From positions 1 through 5,273 of the forward strand of contig JAUXJB010000136.1 of NCBI GenBank assembly GCA_030624945.1: 5,273 bases of DNA. The letters run 5' to 3'. The notes under the pieces are model-generated. The model worked only from the letters and a program-made list of their open reading frames with translations, made no database searches and was not told the origin of the DNA. Within the stretch, counting starts at the first letter, position 1, and every line of letters starts with the position of its first letter. The position numbers and the translations under genes are program-made. Positions 1 to 5,273 of this stretch are shown piece after piece. The DNA is from Deltaproteobacteria bacterium (GTDB lineage Bacteria; Myxococcota_A; UBA9160; SZUA-336).

Positions 1-784
1 ACCCGCGCGGAAACGTGACCTCTACCGAGCCACGTCGGGTCTCGATCTCGCCCTCGGGCCCGCCGATGAAGCTGGCGTAGACCGCGCCGCTCTCGGTCTT
101 CGCCTCGACCCTGCCGCGCACGTGCTCGATCACGATCTCGCCCGCATCCGTGTGCGCATCCAACCGGCCTTCGATGTGTCGCGCGCGTACATCGCCGCTG
201 CCGGTGAAGGCGCGAACGCTGCCCGTCACCCAGCTGAGCTCGATCTCGCCCTCCGCTGTCCGGATCGCGACATCGCCTCGCAGCTCGCTCACGCTGACGC
301 CACCGCGAGCGCTGCGGAGGATCAGGGAGCCATCGACACCCGTGACCTCGATGGATCCGTTCCGGGTGCGAGCTCGAACGTCGCCGCTCAGCTCCTCGAC
401 GCGGATGGGCCCGGTGGTAGAGCGCAGGTCGACGGAGAACTCCCGAGGGACCCAGATGCGGACGTGGATGCTGGGTCCGCCAAAGAGCATCGTGAAGAGT
501 CCGGAGACGCTCCCGTATACCCGGACGACGCGCTCGTCCTGATCCAGGCGAAACTTCACGTCCGAAGCACCCCAGCCGCGCGTCTCGGCTCGCACCCAGA
601 CCTGGTCCGCGTTGTGGGAGATCACCTGCAGCGAGGCGTGCTCCGGCTTGATCTCCTCCCCCAGATCCAGATCCACCTGCAGGTGACCTCCAGGCGTGGC
701 ATGGACCCGCTGATCCAGGTCATCTGCTCGAGCCTGTACTGGCAGCCAGGCGAGAAGTGCAACCATCGCTAGCGTCCAACCCAT
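1..784 (-). CDS. Secreted DUF4097-type beta-solenoid protein, 3' end cut by window edge
   Basis: I translated this gene by hand. It is open from ATG at 784 to the window edge, giving 261 residues with no stop, so the C-terminus is missing. Residues 1-20 look like a Sec signal peptide: a hydrophobic core (LAMVALLAWLPV) ending in an A-R-A cleavage site before DD. Residues 21-117 form a non-repetitive N-terminal part. From residue 118 onward there are eight tandem 18-residue repeats with a pattern like V-x-A-x-T-x-x-G-x-I-x-V-x-x-V-x-G-x. This is the hallmark of DUF4097 (adhesin-like, related to LiaG), predicted to fold as a right-handed beta-helix. The likely location is the periplasm or cell surface, and I infer no enzymatic role. 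The start is supported by GGAGGA four bases upstream; a second in-frame ATG at codon 7 would shorten the signal peptide and has no such site. A sigma-54 promoter lies just upstream. The DUF4097 assignment is by pattern, not by a search. Confidence 0.85.
   Translation of the reverse strand, partial: MGWTLAMVALLAWLPVQARADDLDQRVHATPGGHLQVDLDLGEEIKPEHASLQVISHNADQVWVRAETRGWGASDVKFRLDQDERVVRVYGSVSGLFTMLFGGPSIHVRIWVPREFSVDLRSTTGPIRVEELSGDVRARTRNGSIEVTGVDGSLILRSARGGVSVSELRGDVAIRTAEGEIELSWVTGSVRAFTGSGDVRARHIEGRLDAHTDAGEIVIEHVRGRVEAKTESGAVYASFIGGPEGEIETRRGSVEVTFPRG
2..433 (-). repeat. Eight in-register 54-bp (18-residue) coding repeats
   Basis: Residues 118-261 of the DUF4097-type protein divide exactly into eight 18-residue units starting at residues 118, 136, 154, 172, 190, 208, 226 and 244. 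A glycine sits at unit position 8 or 9 in every unit, and position 17 is glycine in nearly all (the last unit has PRG). Alternating hydrophobic positions (V/L/I at 1, 3, 10, 12 and 15) fit one beta-solenoid coil per unit. DNA identity between units is low, so these are old, diverged protein repeats rather than recent tandem duplications. The array may continue past the left edge. Confidence 0.8.
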
Positions 785-788
785 CGGG

Positions 789-794
789 TCCTCC
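789..794 (-). promoter_or_regulatory. Strong ribosome-binding site GGAGGA for the DUF4097 gene
   Basis: The minus strand reads GGAGGACCCGATG, a full Shine-Dalgarno core four bases before the ATG at 784. It is the best ribosome-binding site in the window. It decides the start in favour of 784 over the in-frame ATG six codons later. Confidence 0.8.
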
Positions 795-812
795 GGACCG
801 ATTGCGGGGAAT

Positions 813-828
813 TGCAACCGGCGTGCCA
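813..828 (-). promoter_or_regulatory. Sigma-54 (RpoN) -24/-12 promoter
   Basis: On the minus strand the sequence is TGGCACGCCGGTTGCA. It matches the sigma-54 consensus TGGCACG-N4-TTGCW at every fixed base, with exactly ten bases between the invariant GG (-24) and GC (-12). The base before the first T is G where the consensus prefers a pyrimidine. The expected start of transcription is near 802, giving a leader of about 18 bases that contains the GGAGGA site at 794-789 and leads to the ATG at 784. A match to these 12 positions by chance in 5 kb is very unlikely, and it falls in the right place and orientation in an intergenic gap. Sigma-54 promoters need an enhancer-binding AAA+ activator, which is not encoded in this window. 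Confidence 0.85.
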
Positions 829-862
829 CGAGAGGAGGCTACCAGAGGGCGCGAGGAAGGGA

Positions 863-908
863 TTCGCCGCAGCGAACGAGCTTCACTTGGCGGGATCCGC
901 CTTCGCCA
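863..908. promoter_or_regulatory. Inverted repeats upstream of the sigma-54 promoter, candidate activator sites
   Basis: The gap between the ZapG-like gene and the promoter holds dyads. TTCGC-CGCA-GCGAA spans 863-876, and GGCGG-GAT-CCGCC spans 889-901, nested in a looser TGGCG/CGCCA pair at 888-908. Measured from the inferred transcription start near 802, their centres lie at about -68 and -93 to -96. The second is within the range where sigma-54 activators usually bind. Neither has a following T-run, so they are poor candidates for a terminator of the upstream gene. Short GC-rich dyads are common in DNA of this composition, so the regulatory role is only a suggestion. No clear IHF site is visible between them and the promoter. 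Confidence 0.3.
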
Positions 909-917
909 GGCGCTCGC

Positions 918-1328
918 TCAGCTCGCCTCGAAGCTCGGGTCTCGCGTCCGATCTCCGCGCGCCGGTCCCGCGCGTCGCTCCGCGGGCTGCGCCTCCGCCG
1001 AGCTCGGCGGGGAAGATTGCACCAGGACGGCGAAGTCCAGCCCCGCGCCCAGGGCGGGGACCTCGGACGCGCAGAGGTCGCGGGCGCCCTCCGCCAGATG
1101 CGCGACCGCCGCCCTGTACTGGTGGGTCAGGTCCCGGAAGAGCTCCGAGGTCTGCGCGAAGTGCTTCCCCACCTGCTCCCGGTAGGCCAGGTGCCCGCGC
1201 TCTGCCTCCTCGAGCTCTCGCTCGAGCTGCTCGGCGCGACTCCGGGCATCGCGGTCGCGACACAGCCACCAGCCCGCGATCGCACCGGCGGCAAAGAGAG
1301 CCGCCCCCACTGCGCTCAGCCAAGACAT
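918..1328 (-). CDS. zapG: ZapG/YhcB-like (DUF1043) membrane-anchored coiled-coil protein
   Basis: The product has 136 residues, close to the 132 of Escherichia coli YhcB. Residues 4-23 form one N-terminal membrane helix, followed by a basic RDRDARSR stretch and a charged heptad-rich coiled coil at about 28-60. The most diagnostic part is residues 49-86, with YREQVGKHFAQTSELF then THQYRAAVAHLAEGARDLC. These align by eye with the YREELVSHFARSAELL and AHDYRQLYQHMA segments of YhcB. YhcB/ZapG is an inner-membrane protein linked to divisome assembly and the balance of envelope synthesis. The C-terminal 40 residues are low in complexity and lack the PRDY-like motif I recall from relatives. ATG at 1328 puts the membrane helix at the N-terminus; in-frame TTG codons at 1334 and 1346 are alternatives, and no start has a strong ribosome-binding site. 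A longer overlapping frame (883-1365) shows no such homology. The gene lies 82 bases after the DUF58 gene and could be its readthrough partner. Confidence 0.75.
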   Translation of the reverse strand: MSWLSAVGAALFAAGAIAGWWLCRDRDARSRAEQLERELEEAERGHLAYREQVGKHFAQTSELFRDLTHQYRAAVAHLAEGARDLCASEVPALGAGLDFAVLVQSSPPSSAEAQPAERRAGPARGDRTRDPSFEAS

Positions 1329-1410
1329 TCGCAACGAATCTCGCAATCTCTGGCGCAGCCGTCAAACCCTGACACCAAAATAACGGACCGGGTCGGAATC
1401 GCCGACGCCC
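1329..1410 (-). promoter_or_regulatory. 82-base spacer with weak promoter-like and hairpin elements
   Basis: This is the only substantial gap between the MoxR-type operon and the ZapG-like gene, and it is noticeably richer in A+T than its surroundings. On the minus strand there is a GTCGG-CGATT-CCGAC dyad (1406-1392) followed, after eight bases, by TTATTTT (1383-1377); this is too loose for a typical intrinsic terminator. Two poor sigma-70-like pairs are visible: TCGGCG (1405-1400) with TATTTT (1382-1377) at 17 bases, and TTGACG (1365-1360) with GAGATT (1342-1337) at 17 bases. The second would give an almost leaderless message. A GTCA-N5-TGAC dyad (1361-1373) overlaps the second -35 and could be an operator. 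Whether the downstream gene has its own promoter is undecided. Confidence 0.25.
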
Positions 1411-2715
1411 TCAGAGCACGCCGCGGCTCTTCACATCGAGGTAGCCGTTGACCAGTGCCACGGGAAGCTCTCGGGGTTCGACATCCAAGGCGAGCGCACC
1501 GCCGCCCCTCAGCATTCGATGAGCGCGCTGGCGTTGCTGGAGGTAGCGGCGGGTCGCGGCGACCCGCAGCGCGGCATCGAGATCGCGGATCGGCTCGTTC
1601 AACGCCTCGCCGAGCGCGCGCTCCTGCATGCTCGCGAGCAGCACCAGGTGCCGGCGGGCCAGCAGATCGAGTGCCAGGGAGAGGTCCTCGTGCTCCTCGT
1701 CGCGCAGGTTCGAGACGAGCACGATCAGCGCGCGCTTGCGCACACGCGCGCTGAGGTCGCGAGCCGCTTCGAGGTAGTCGGAGGTTCGCAGGCTGGTCTG
1801 CAGGTCGTACACGGAGTTCATGAGGGCGTTCAGGTGACCCACGCCCTTGCGCGGGGCGAGCCAGCGCCGCTCGCCGGCAAACGTCATCAGCCCGACGGCA
1901 TCCCCCTGCCGCAACGCCACGTGTGCGAGCAACAGAACCGCGTCGAGTGCGTGGTCGAAGTGGGACAGCTCCCCATCCTTGGAGTGCATCTTGCGGCCGC
2001 AGTCGAGCAAGAAGACGATGCGCTGATCGCGCTCGTCCTGGTATTCGCGCGAGATCAGCTTTCGCAAGCGCGAGCTCACGCGCCAGTCGATCTGCCGCAG
2101 CGTGTCCCCCTCGCGGTACTCGCGAAGCTGATGAAAATCGAGTCCCTCTCCGCGCCGAGGCCGCTTGCGAATCCCGAGCTGGCTCGTGCGATTGGAGCGC
2201 GCGAGCAACGCGTAGCGCATGACCGCGCGAAAGTTCGGGTAGATGCGCACGTGCTCGGGCGAGCCGGCGCGCCGCTTGGCGCGCCACAGACCCAGCGGCG
2301 AATCGACCACGAGCTCGACGCGATCGAAGTCGTGGTCGCCGCGCTCGGTCGGGTAGATGGCGTACGCCAGGCGAGCGGATTCGTGGGGGCGCAGAGCGAT
2401 CCGGCGCGGCAGGTCTCGCACCCGCGCGACCGCCGGATGATGATCGTAGACGACCATCTGAAGCCTGCGCTCGCCCCGGTTCACGATGTGCAGCGAGACG
2501 GGGCTCCATGTCCCGACGGCCACCGACGGCGGAACGCCCCGCTCGACCTCGATCGGGCCGGCGCCCCGCAGGCGAAACGCGTCGGCCGCGCAAAGCCCGA
2601 GCAGACCCGCGCCGCAAGCCAGCCACAGCGGCCCCAGGACCGGCGCTCCGACGGTGGCCAGGGCCACGACCGACCAGGCCCCCAGCAGGGCCAGGCTGCG
2701 CGGGGTCGGGCTCAC
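1411..2715 (-). CDS. DUF58 protein with degenerate vWA domain, MoxR partner
   Basis: The product has 434 residues from a GTG start at 2715, which overlaps the end of the MoxR gene (ATGTGA). A longer open frame reaches 2949, but it lies wholly inside the MoxR gene and translates to arginine-rich shadow sequence. Residues 7-44 contain two closely spaced hydrophobic segments, a membrane hairpin. Residues 55-165 form a beta-rich region. The DUF58 signature GEGLDFHQLREY-REGD-RQIDW is at 189-211. A von Willebrand A-like fold begins at about 232 with VFLLDCGRKM. The metal-binding DxSxS is reduced to D238-C-G-R-K, so both serines are missing, and the later motif reads SNLRDE (335-340). DUF58 proteins are membrane-anchored partners of MoxR ATPases; the role here is inferred from that pairing. 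No good ribosome-binding site precedes the start, so translation is probably coupled to the MoxR gene. Confidence 0.9.
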   Translation of the reverse strand: MSPTPRSLALLGAWSVVALATVGAPVLGPLWLACGAGLLGLCAADAFRLRGAGPIEVERGVPPSVAVGTWSPVSLHIVNRGERRLQMVVYDHHPAVARVRDLPRRIALRPHESARLAYAIYPTERGDHDFDRVELVVDSPLGLWRAKRRAGSPEHVRIYPNFRAVMRYALLARSNRTSQLGIRKRPRRGEGLDFHQLREYREGDTLRQIDWRVSSRLRKLISREYQDERDQRIVFLLDCGRKMHSKDGELSHFDHALDAVLLLAHVALRQGDAVGLMTFAGERRWLAPRKGVGHLNALMNSVYDLQTSLRTSDYLEAARDLSARVRKRALIVLVSNLRDEEHEDLSLALDLLARRHLVLLASMQERALGEALNEPIRDLDAALRVAATRRYLQQRQRAHRMLRGGGALALDVEPRELPVALVNGYLDVKSRGVL

Positions 2716-3692
2716 ATGCGCGGGGCGTCGACGTGTGCCAGGACGGCTCGGAGCACGTCGTCGGAGCGCTGCCCCTCGAGCTCCATCTCGGGAGAGAGCT
2801 GAATGCGGTGGCGCAATGCCGGCAGCGAGACGAACTTGATGTCGTCCGGGGTCACGAAATCGCGCCCTCTCACGAGCGCGTAGGCGCGCGCCGCTCGGAT
2901 CAGAGCCAGACCGCCGCGCGGCCCCGCGCCGAGCGCCACGCCCGCCCACTCGCGTGTGCTGCGCGCGATCCGCACCGCGTACTCGGTCACGCGCTCGTCG
3001 ACGTGCAACTTCGCGGCCGAGGCCTGGATGGAGGAGATGGCGGGTGCGTCGACGACCGGCTCGACGGCCTCGATGTTGAGGCCATCCCCTACCTGGCCAC
3101 GCGTCACCTGCTCCACGAGCTGGAACTCCTGGGCTTCGTCCGGGTACTCGATCTGGATCTTCAGCAGGAACCGATCGAGCTGAGCCTCCGGAAGCGGATA
3201 GGTTCCCTCCTGCTCGATCGGATTCTGCGTGGCCAGGGTCATGAAGGGACGGGGGACGTCCATGGATCTGCCCTCGAGCGTCACCTGGTGCTCCTGCATC
3301 ACTTCCAGCAGCGCGGCCTGCGTCTTGGCAGGCGCGCGGTTGATCTCGTCCGCGAGTAGCAGGTGCGTGAAGACCGGGCCTTTCCGCATGCGCATCTCGC
3401 CGCTCTGCACGTCGTACATCACGTGCCCGATCACGTCTGCCGGCATCAGGTCCGGAGTGAACTGGATCCGCGAAGTCGTGCCGCGGAAGCTGCGCGCCAG
3501 TGCTCGCACCAGCAGCGTCTTGCCGAGTCCGGGCACGCCTTCCACGAGTACGTGGCCGGCCGCGAAGAGCGCCACCAGGACCTGATCGATCACGTCCTCC
3601 TGACCGATCAACACCTTGCGGATCTCGGCGCGGATCCTGCCCGCCAGTTCGGACGCGTCGGCCAGCTCCATATCCAAGGGTTCTCCGCTCAT
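2712..3692 (-). CDS. MoxR-family AAA+ ATPase
   Basis: The product has 326 residues, typical for MoxR proteins (about 310-340). The motifs in order are VLIGQEDVIDQVL (27-39), Walker A GVPGLGKT (52-59), Walker B LLLADEIN (111-118), sensor 1 with ATQNPIEQEGTYPLPEAQLDRF split over 154-175 (N157, and R174 as a likely arginine finger), and the sensor 2 region GAGPRGG (255-261). The C-terminal lid domain follows, with a RDFVTPDDIK motif (277-286). All catalytic elements are intact. MoxR proteins are cytoplasmic ATP-driven chaperones that work with vWA proteins on maturing complexes or envelope proteins; the client here is unknown. The start is ATG at 3692, which overlaps the DUF4350 stop as ATGA and has GAGAG four bases upstream. 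The open frame continues to 4493, but that part is antisense-like shadow of the DUF4350 gene. The order with DUF58 immediately downstream is the classic pairing. I give no symbol because moxR is a family name rather than a specific orthologue. Confidence 0.95.
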   Translation of the reverse strand: MSGEPLDMELADASELAGRIRAEIRKVLIGQEDVIDQVLVALFAAGHVLVEGVPGLGKTLLVRALARSFRGTTSRIQFTPDLMPADVIGHVMYDVQSGEMRMRKGPVFTHLLLADEINRAPAKTQAALLEVMQEHQVTLEGRSMDVPRPFMTLATQNPIEQEGTYPLPEAQLDRFLLKIQIEYPDEAQEFQLVEQVTRGQVGDGLNIEAVEPVVDAPAISSIQASAAKLHVDERVTEYAVRIARSTREWAGVALGAGPRGGLALIRAARAYALVRGRDFVTPDDIKFVSLPALRHRIQLSPEMELEGQRSDDVLRAVLAHVDAPRM

Positions 3693-4828
3693 ATCGCTCT
3701 CGTGATCCTCTCCATGGTTGCGATATTCTCGGAAAACCGCTCGGGTTGGATCTCCGGGCGGTGTGCGAGCGCCCGATCGATCCGCTCGCGCGGGACGTCG
3801 GAGAGCTCCGCGAGGCGCGCGTGCAACTCGGCCGGTCGCAGCTCCCGCCAGCCGGGATGGCGCGTGCGCACCCGCTCCATCAGCGCCTCGCGCGCGCACT
3901 CGACGAGCATGCCGGCATCGCCGTGCTGCCAGTGGAAGCGGCCCGACGCCCACACGTGTTCCATCAAGCTGCGCCTGTCCCGAGGTGGGTCGGGACGGAT
4001 CGGACCGAAGCGCGCGGCCCGCATCCAGCCCCAGGCGGCGACCAGGACCGCGAATGCCAGGACCGGGACCCACGCACCTGCCGAGAGCAGCTGCCAGGGC
4101 CGCGGCCACTCCTCGGCAAACACGATCCACACCGGCCCCGCACGCCCGCCGGTTCCGGCCAGCCGGTACACGAGCTCGGCGTGATCGTGCTCGGCAATCG
4201 CGGTGTTCGTGAGGAAGAAGTCGTCGGTGAGCGCGGTCAGGTACCCGGCTCCCAGGCGCGTCTGCAGGAGATGGACGCCGTTCGCATCCTCCACGGACCA
4301 GGTCGCGCGGCCCTCGCTGTCTACGAAGCGGAAGCGAGGATCGTGCTCCACCTCGAGCGGCGGGTCCCGGCCCGGGACGCGGACCCGGGCGATCTCGTCT
4401 TGGACGATCTCCTCTGCCTCCCCCGGACGCCCGAACTGGCGGAAGCCCAATGGGTCGAGGAGCGGATCCTCGCGTCGATCTTCCTCGTCCCACAGCGTCC
4501 AGGTAACCACCAGCAGGTGGCCCCCCGCTCTGACCCAGTCGAGGAGCTCACGCGACCTGTCGAGAGAGAGCGTCGCCCTCTCGGTGGGCAGAACCAGCGT
4601 ACCGTCGACGGGGGGCAGTCCGCGAAGCTCCCCGAGCGAGAGGCTGCGCACCTGCATGCCCATGCGTTCCAGCAGGCGCTGCGCCGCCAGGTAGCGGTTG
4701 CGCGCGGCCTCATCCCGAAAGCCCGTCTCGAACTCGAAGCGCCGCTGCTCGAAGAGCTGGAAGAATACAAACACGGCCAGCGCGAGCAGTGCGGCAGCCA
4801 CGACCCAGAGTCGCGCGCGCGGATTCAT
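3689..4828 (-). CDS. DUF4350 domain membrane protein
   Basis: The product has 379 residues. Residues 7-24 are an N-terminal membrane helix and residues 252-268 a second one. Between them, about 37-225, lies a DUF4350-type domain facing the periplasm by the usual topology. It includes LLDWVRAGGHLLVVTW (95-110), an element typical of these glutamine-amidotransferase-like folds. After the second helix, the RFGPIRPDPPRDRRSLMEH segment (273-291), the GRFHW-QHG stretch and a helical tail (to 379) match the conserved cytoplasmic C-terminal part of such proteins in MoxR clusters. The start is ATG at 4828, overlapping the upstream DUF4129 stop as ATGA, with GGAG eight bases before it. The stop overlaps the MoxR start. 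The biochemical role is unknown; by context it is a membrane subunit of the MoxR/DUF58 system. The family call is by sequence pattern and neighbourhood. Confidence 0.85.
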   Translation of the reverse strand: MNPRARLWVVAAALLALAVFVFFQLFEQRRFEFETGFRDEAARNRYLAAQRLLERMGMQVRSLSLGELRGLPPVDGTLVLPTERATLSLDRSRELLDWVRAGGHLLVVTWTLWDEEDRREDPLLDPLGFRQFGRPGEAEEIVQDEIARVRVPGRDPPLEVEHDPRFRFVDSEGRATWSVEDANGVHLLQTRLGAGYLTALTDDFFLTNTAIAEHDHAELVYRLAGTGGRAGPVWIVFAEEWPRPWQLLSAGAWVPVLAFAVLVAAWGWMRAARFGPIRPDPPRDRRSLMEHVWASGRFHWQHGDAGMLVECAREALMERVRTRHPGWRELRPAELHARLAELSDVPRERIDRALAHRPEIQPERFSENIATMERITRAI

Positions 4829-5273
4829 GCCGGGGACTCCAGTCGCGGGCGCCAGCCCTCACACAGTGCGTGAAACTCCGGGGGCTCCGGTCGCCGCCCG
4901 GCGTACGCGCAGCGCTGCCAGGCCAGAGCCAGCTCGTCGAAGTCGCGTGCGAGCTCGTCCTCGACCCGACCGCGGACGAGTGCGGCGCACTCGCCCTCGG
5001 TCGCGCTCGCCGGAAGCCCAAGTCCGCGGGCATCACGCAGGTACGCGAGGGCACCGCGGTAGAGCACGCTCAGGGCGGCGATCGCATCGCCTTCGGCAAA
5101 GCGCGCACGCGCATCTGCCACGAGGTCGAGAGGGAGCGACTCGGGCCTCGCTGCGGCGCCCAGCGCCACCTCCGGACGCTCCGAGGCATCGTCCGGAGCC
5201 CGCCCCGCGTCGGTGGACCGCCGCAGCAGCCGGCGCACCAAGCCGACCAGAACCAGGGCTGCGGCCACCCACA
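4825..5273 (-). CDS. DUF4129 domain protein, 5' part cut by window edge
   Basis: About 149 C-terminal codons are visible; the frame is open to the right edge, so the start and most of the protein lie outside. A GTG at 5268 could be read as a start, but the preceding codon is TGG in the same frame. The visible sequence also opens with the end of a membrane helix (VAAALVLVGLV) and a basic RRLLRR stop-transfer sequence, as expected in the middle of a DUF4129 protein. The cytoplasmic tail has the DUF4129 pattern ARFAEGDAIAALSVLYRGAL, then a G-L-x-x-SATEGEC segment, then ARDFDELALAWQRCAYAGR, the last resembling the conserved W-x-x-x-x-Y-G region. DUF4129 domains are also found at the C-terminus of transglutaminase-like proteins; here it precedes DUF4350 and MoxR, as in other such operons. 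The function is unknown and probably structural within the membrane module. Confidence 0.8.
   Translation of the reverse strand, partial: WVAAALVLVGLVRRLLRRSTDAGRAPDDASERPEVALGAAARPESLPLDLVADARARFAEGDAIAALSVLYRGALAYLRDARGLGLPASATEGECAALVRGRVEDELARDFDELALAWQRCAYAGRRPEPPEFHALCEGWRPRLESPA

Noticed and set aside
122..772. Plus-strand open frame of 216 codons at the left end
   Set aside because: It is antisense to the DUF4097-type gene, which has a signal peptide, a strong ribosome-binding site, a promoter and regular protein repeats in the other direction.
883..1365. Minus-strand open frame of 160 codons overlapping the ZapG-like gene
   Set aside because: It is longer than the chosen frame but shows a glycine/arginine-rich composition and no homology, whereas the 918-1328 frame has the membrane helix and the conserved DUF1043 core. 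Its tail is noted separately as a possible frameshift.
1377..1406. Intrinsic terminator after the DUF58 gene
   Set aside because: The stem is only five base pairs and the T-rich stretch begins eight bases after it, so it does not meet the usual form of a terminator.
1316..2626. Minus-strand open frame of 436 codons overlapping the DUF58 gene
   Set aside because: It is arginine- and alanine-rich, has no motif, and is out of frame with the recognised DUF58 protein.
2715..2740. Possible second sigma-54 promoter (TGGCACA on the minus strand) before the DUF58 gene
   Set aside because: The -24 half is present, but the -12 half reads GACGC instead of TTGC at the required spacing, and the site lies inside the MoxR gene's last codons.
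1519..2802. Long plus-strand open frame of 427 codons opposite the DUF58 gene
   Set aside because: It is a GC-driven shadow; the DUF58 signature and vWA region are on the minus strand.
3500..4873. Long plus-strand open frame of 457 codons
   Set aside because: It is antisense to the DUF4350 gene and its flanks, is rich in R, P, A and Q, and has no recognisable motif. The minus strand here carries clear family signatures and overlapping start/stop joins.
4825..5268. Complete 147-residue protein starting at the GTG at 5268
   Set aside because: The frame is open upstream to the window edge, and the visible N-terminus is the end of a membrane helix, so this is the C-terminal part of a longer DUF4129 protein.

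Overview
The window is GC-rich bacterial DNA, and every gene I can support lies on the minus strand, so transcription runs from right to left. The ZapG/YhcB-like (DUF1043) gene and the dense MoxR/DUF58/DUF4350/DUF4129 cluster suggest a high-GC proteobacterium. DUF1043 is mainly a gammaproteobacterial family, so a gammaproteobacterium is the best guess. The sequence does not fix genus or species. I see no tRNA, rRNA, CRISPR array, insertion sequence or phage gene.

Region 1 (5273 to 1411, read leftwards) is a tightly packed four-gene operon: the C-terminal part of a DUF4129 membrane protein (cut by the right edge), a DUF4350 protein with two membrane segments, a MoxR-type AAA+ ATPase, and a DUF58 protein with a degenerate von Willebrand A domain. 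Each neighbouring pair overlaps by 3 to 4 bases (ATGA, ATGA, then a GTG start inside ATGTGA), which points to translational coupling. By family knowledge this is a MoxR chaperone module acting at the inner membrane: the ATPase is cytoplasmic, DUF58 is its vWA partner, and DUF4350 and DUF4129 are membrane partners. The client is unknown.

Region 2 (1410 to 918) is an 82-base spacer with only weak promoter-like and hairpin-like sequences, followed by a small membrane-anchored coiled-coil protein of the ZapG/YhcB family, linked in Escherichia coli to cell division and envelope growth.

Region 3 (917 to 1) is the most notable part. A 133-base spacer contains a textbook sigma-54 promoter (TGGCACG-N4-TTGCA). 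It sits about 18 bases upstream of a GGAGGA ribosome-binding site, which serves a secreted DUF4097-type protein. This gene has no complete ORF in the window because its 3' end runs off the left edge. Its visible part is a signal peptide, an N-terminal domain, and eight consecutive 18-residue repeats without a single insertion or deletion, as expected of a beta-solenoid. All the genes point to the cell envelope. The sigma-54 promoter suggests that the DUF4097 gene is switched separately by an enhancer-binding activator, possibly as part of an envelope-stress or surface-remodelling response (inference).
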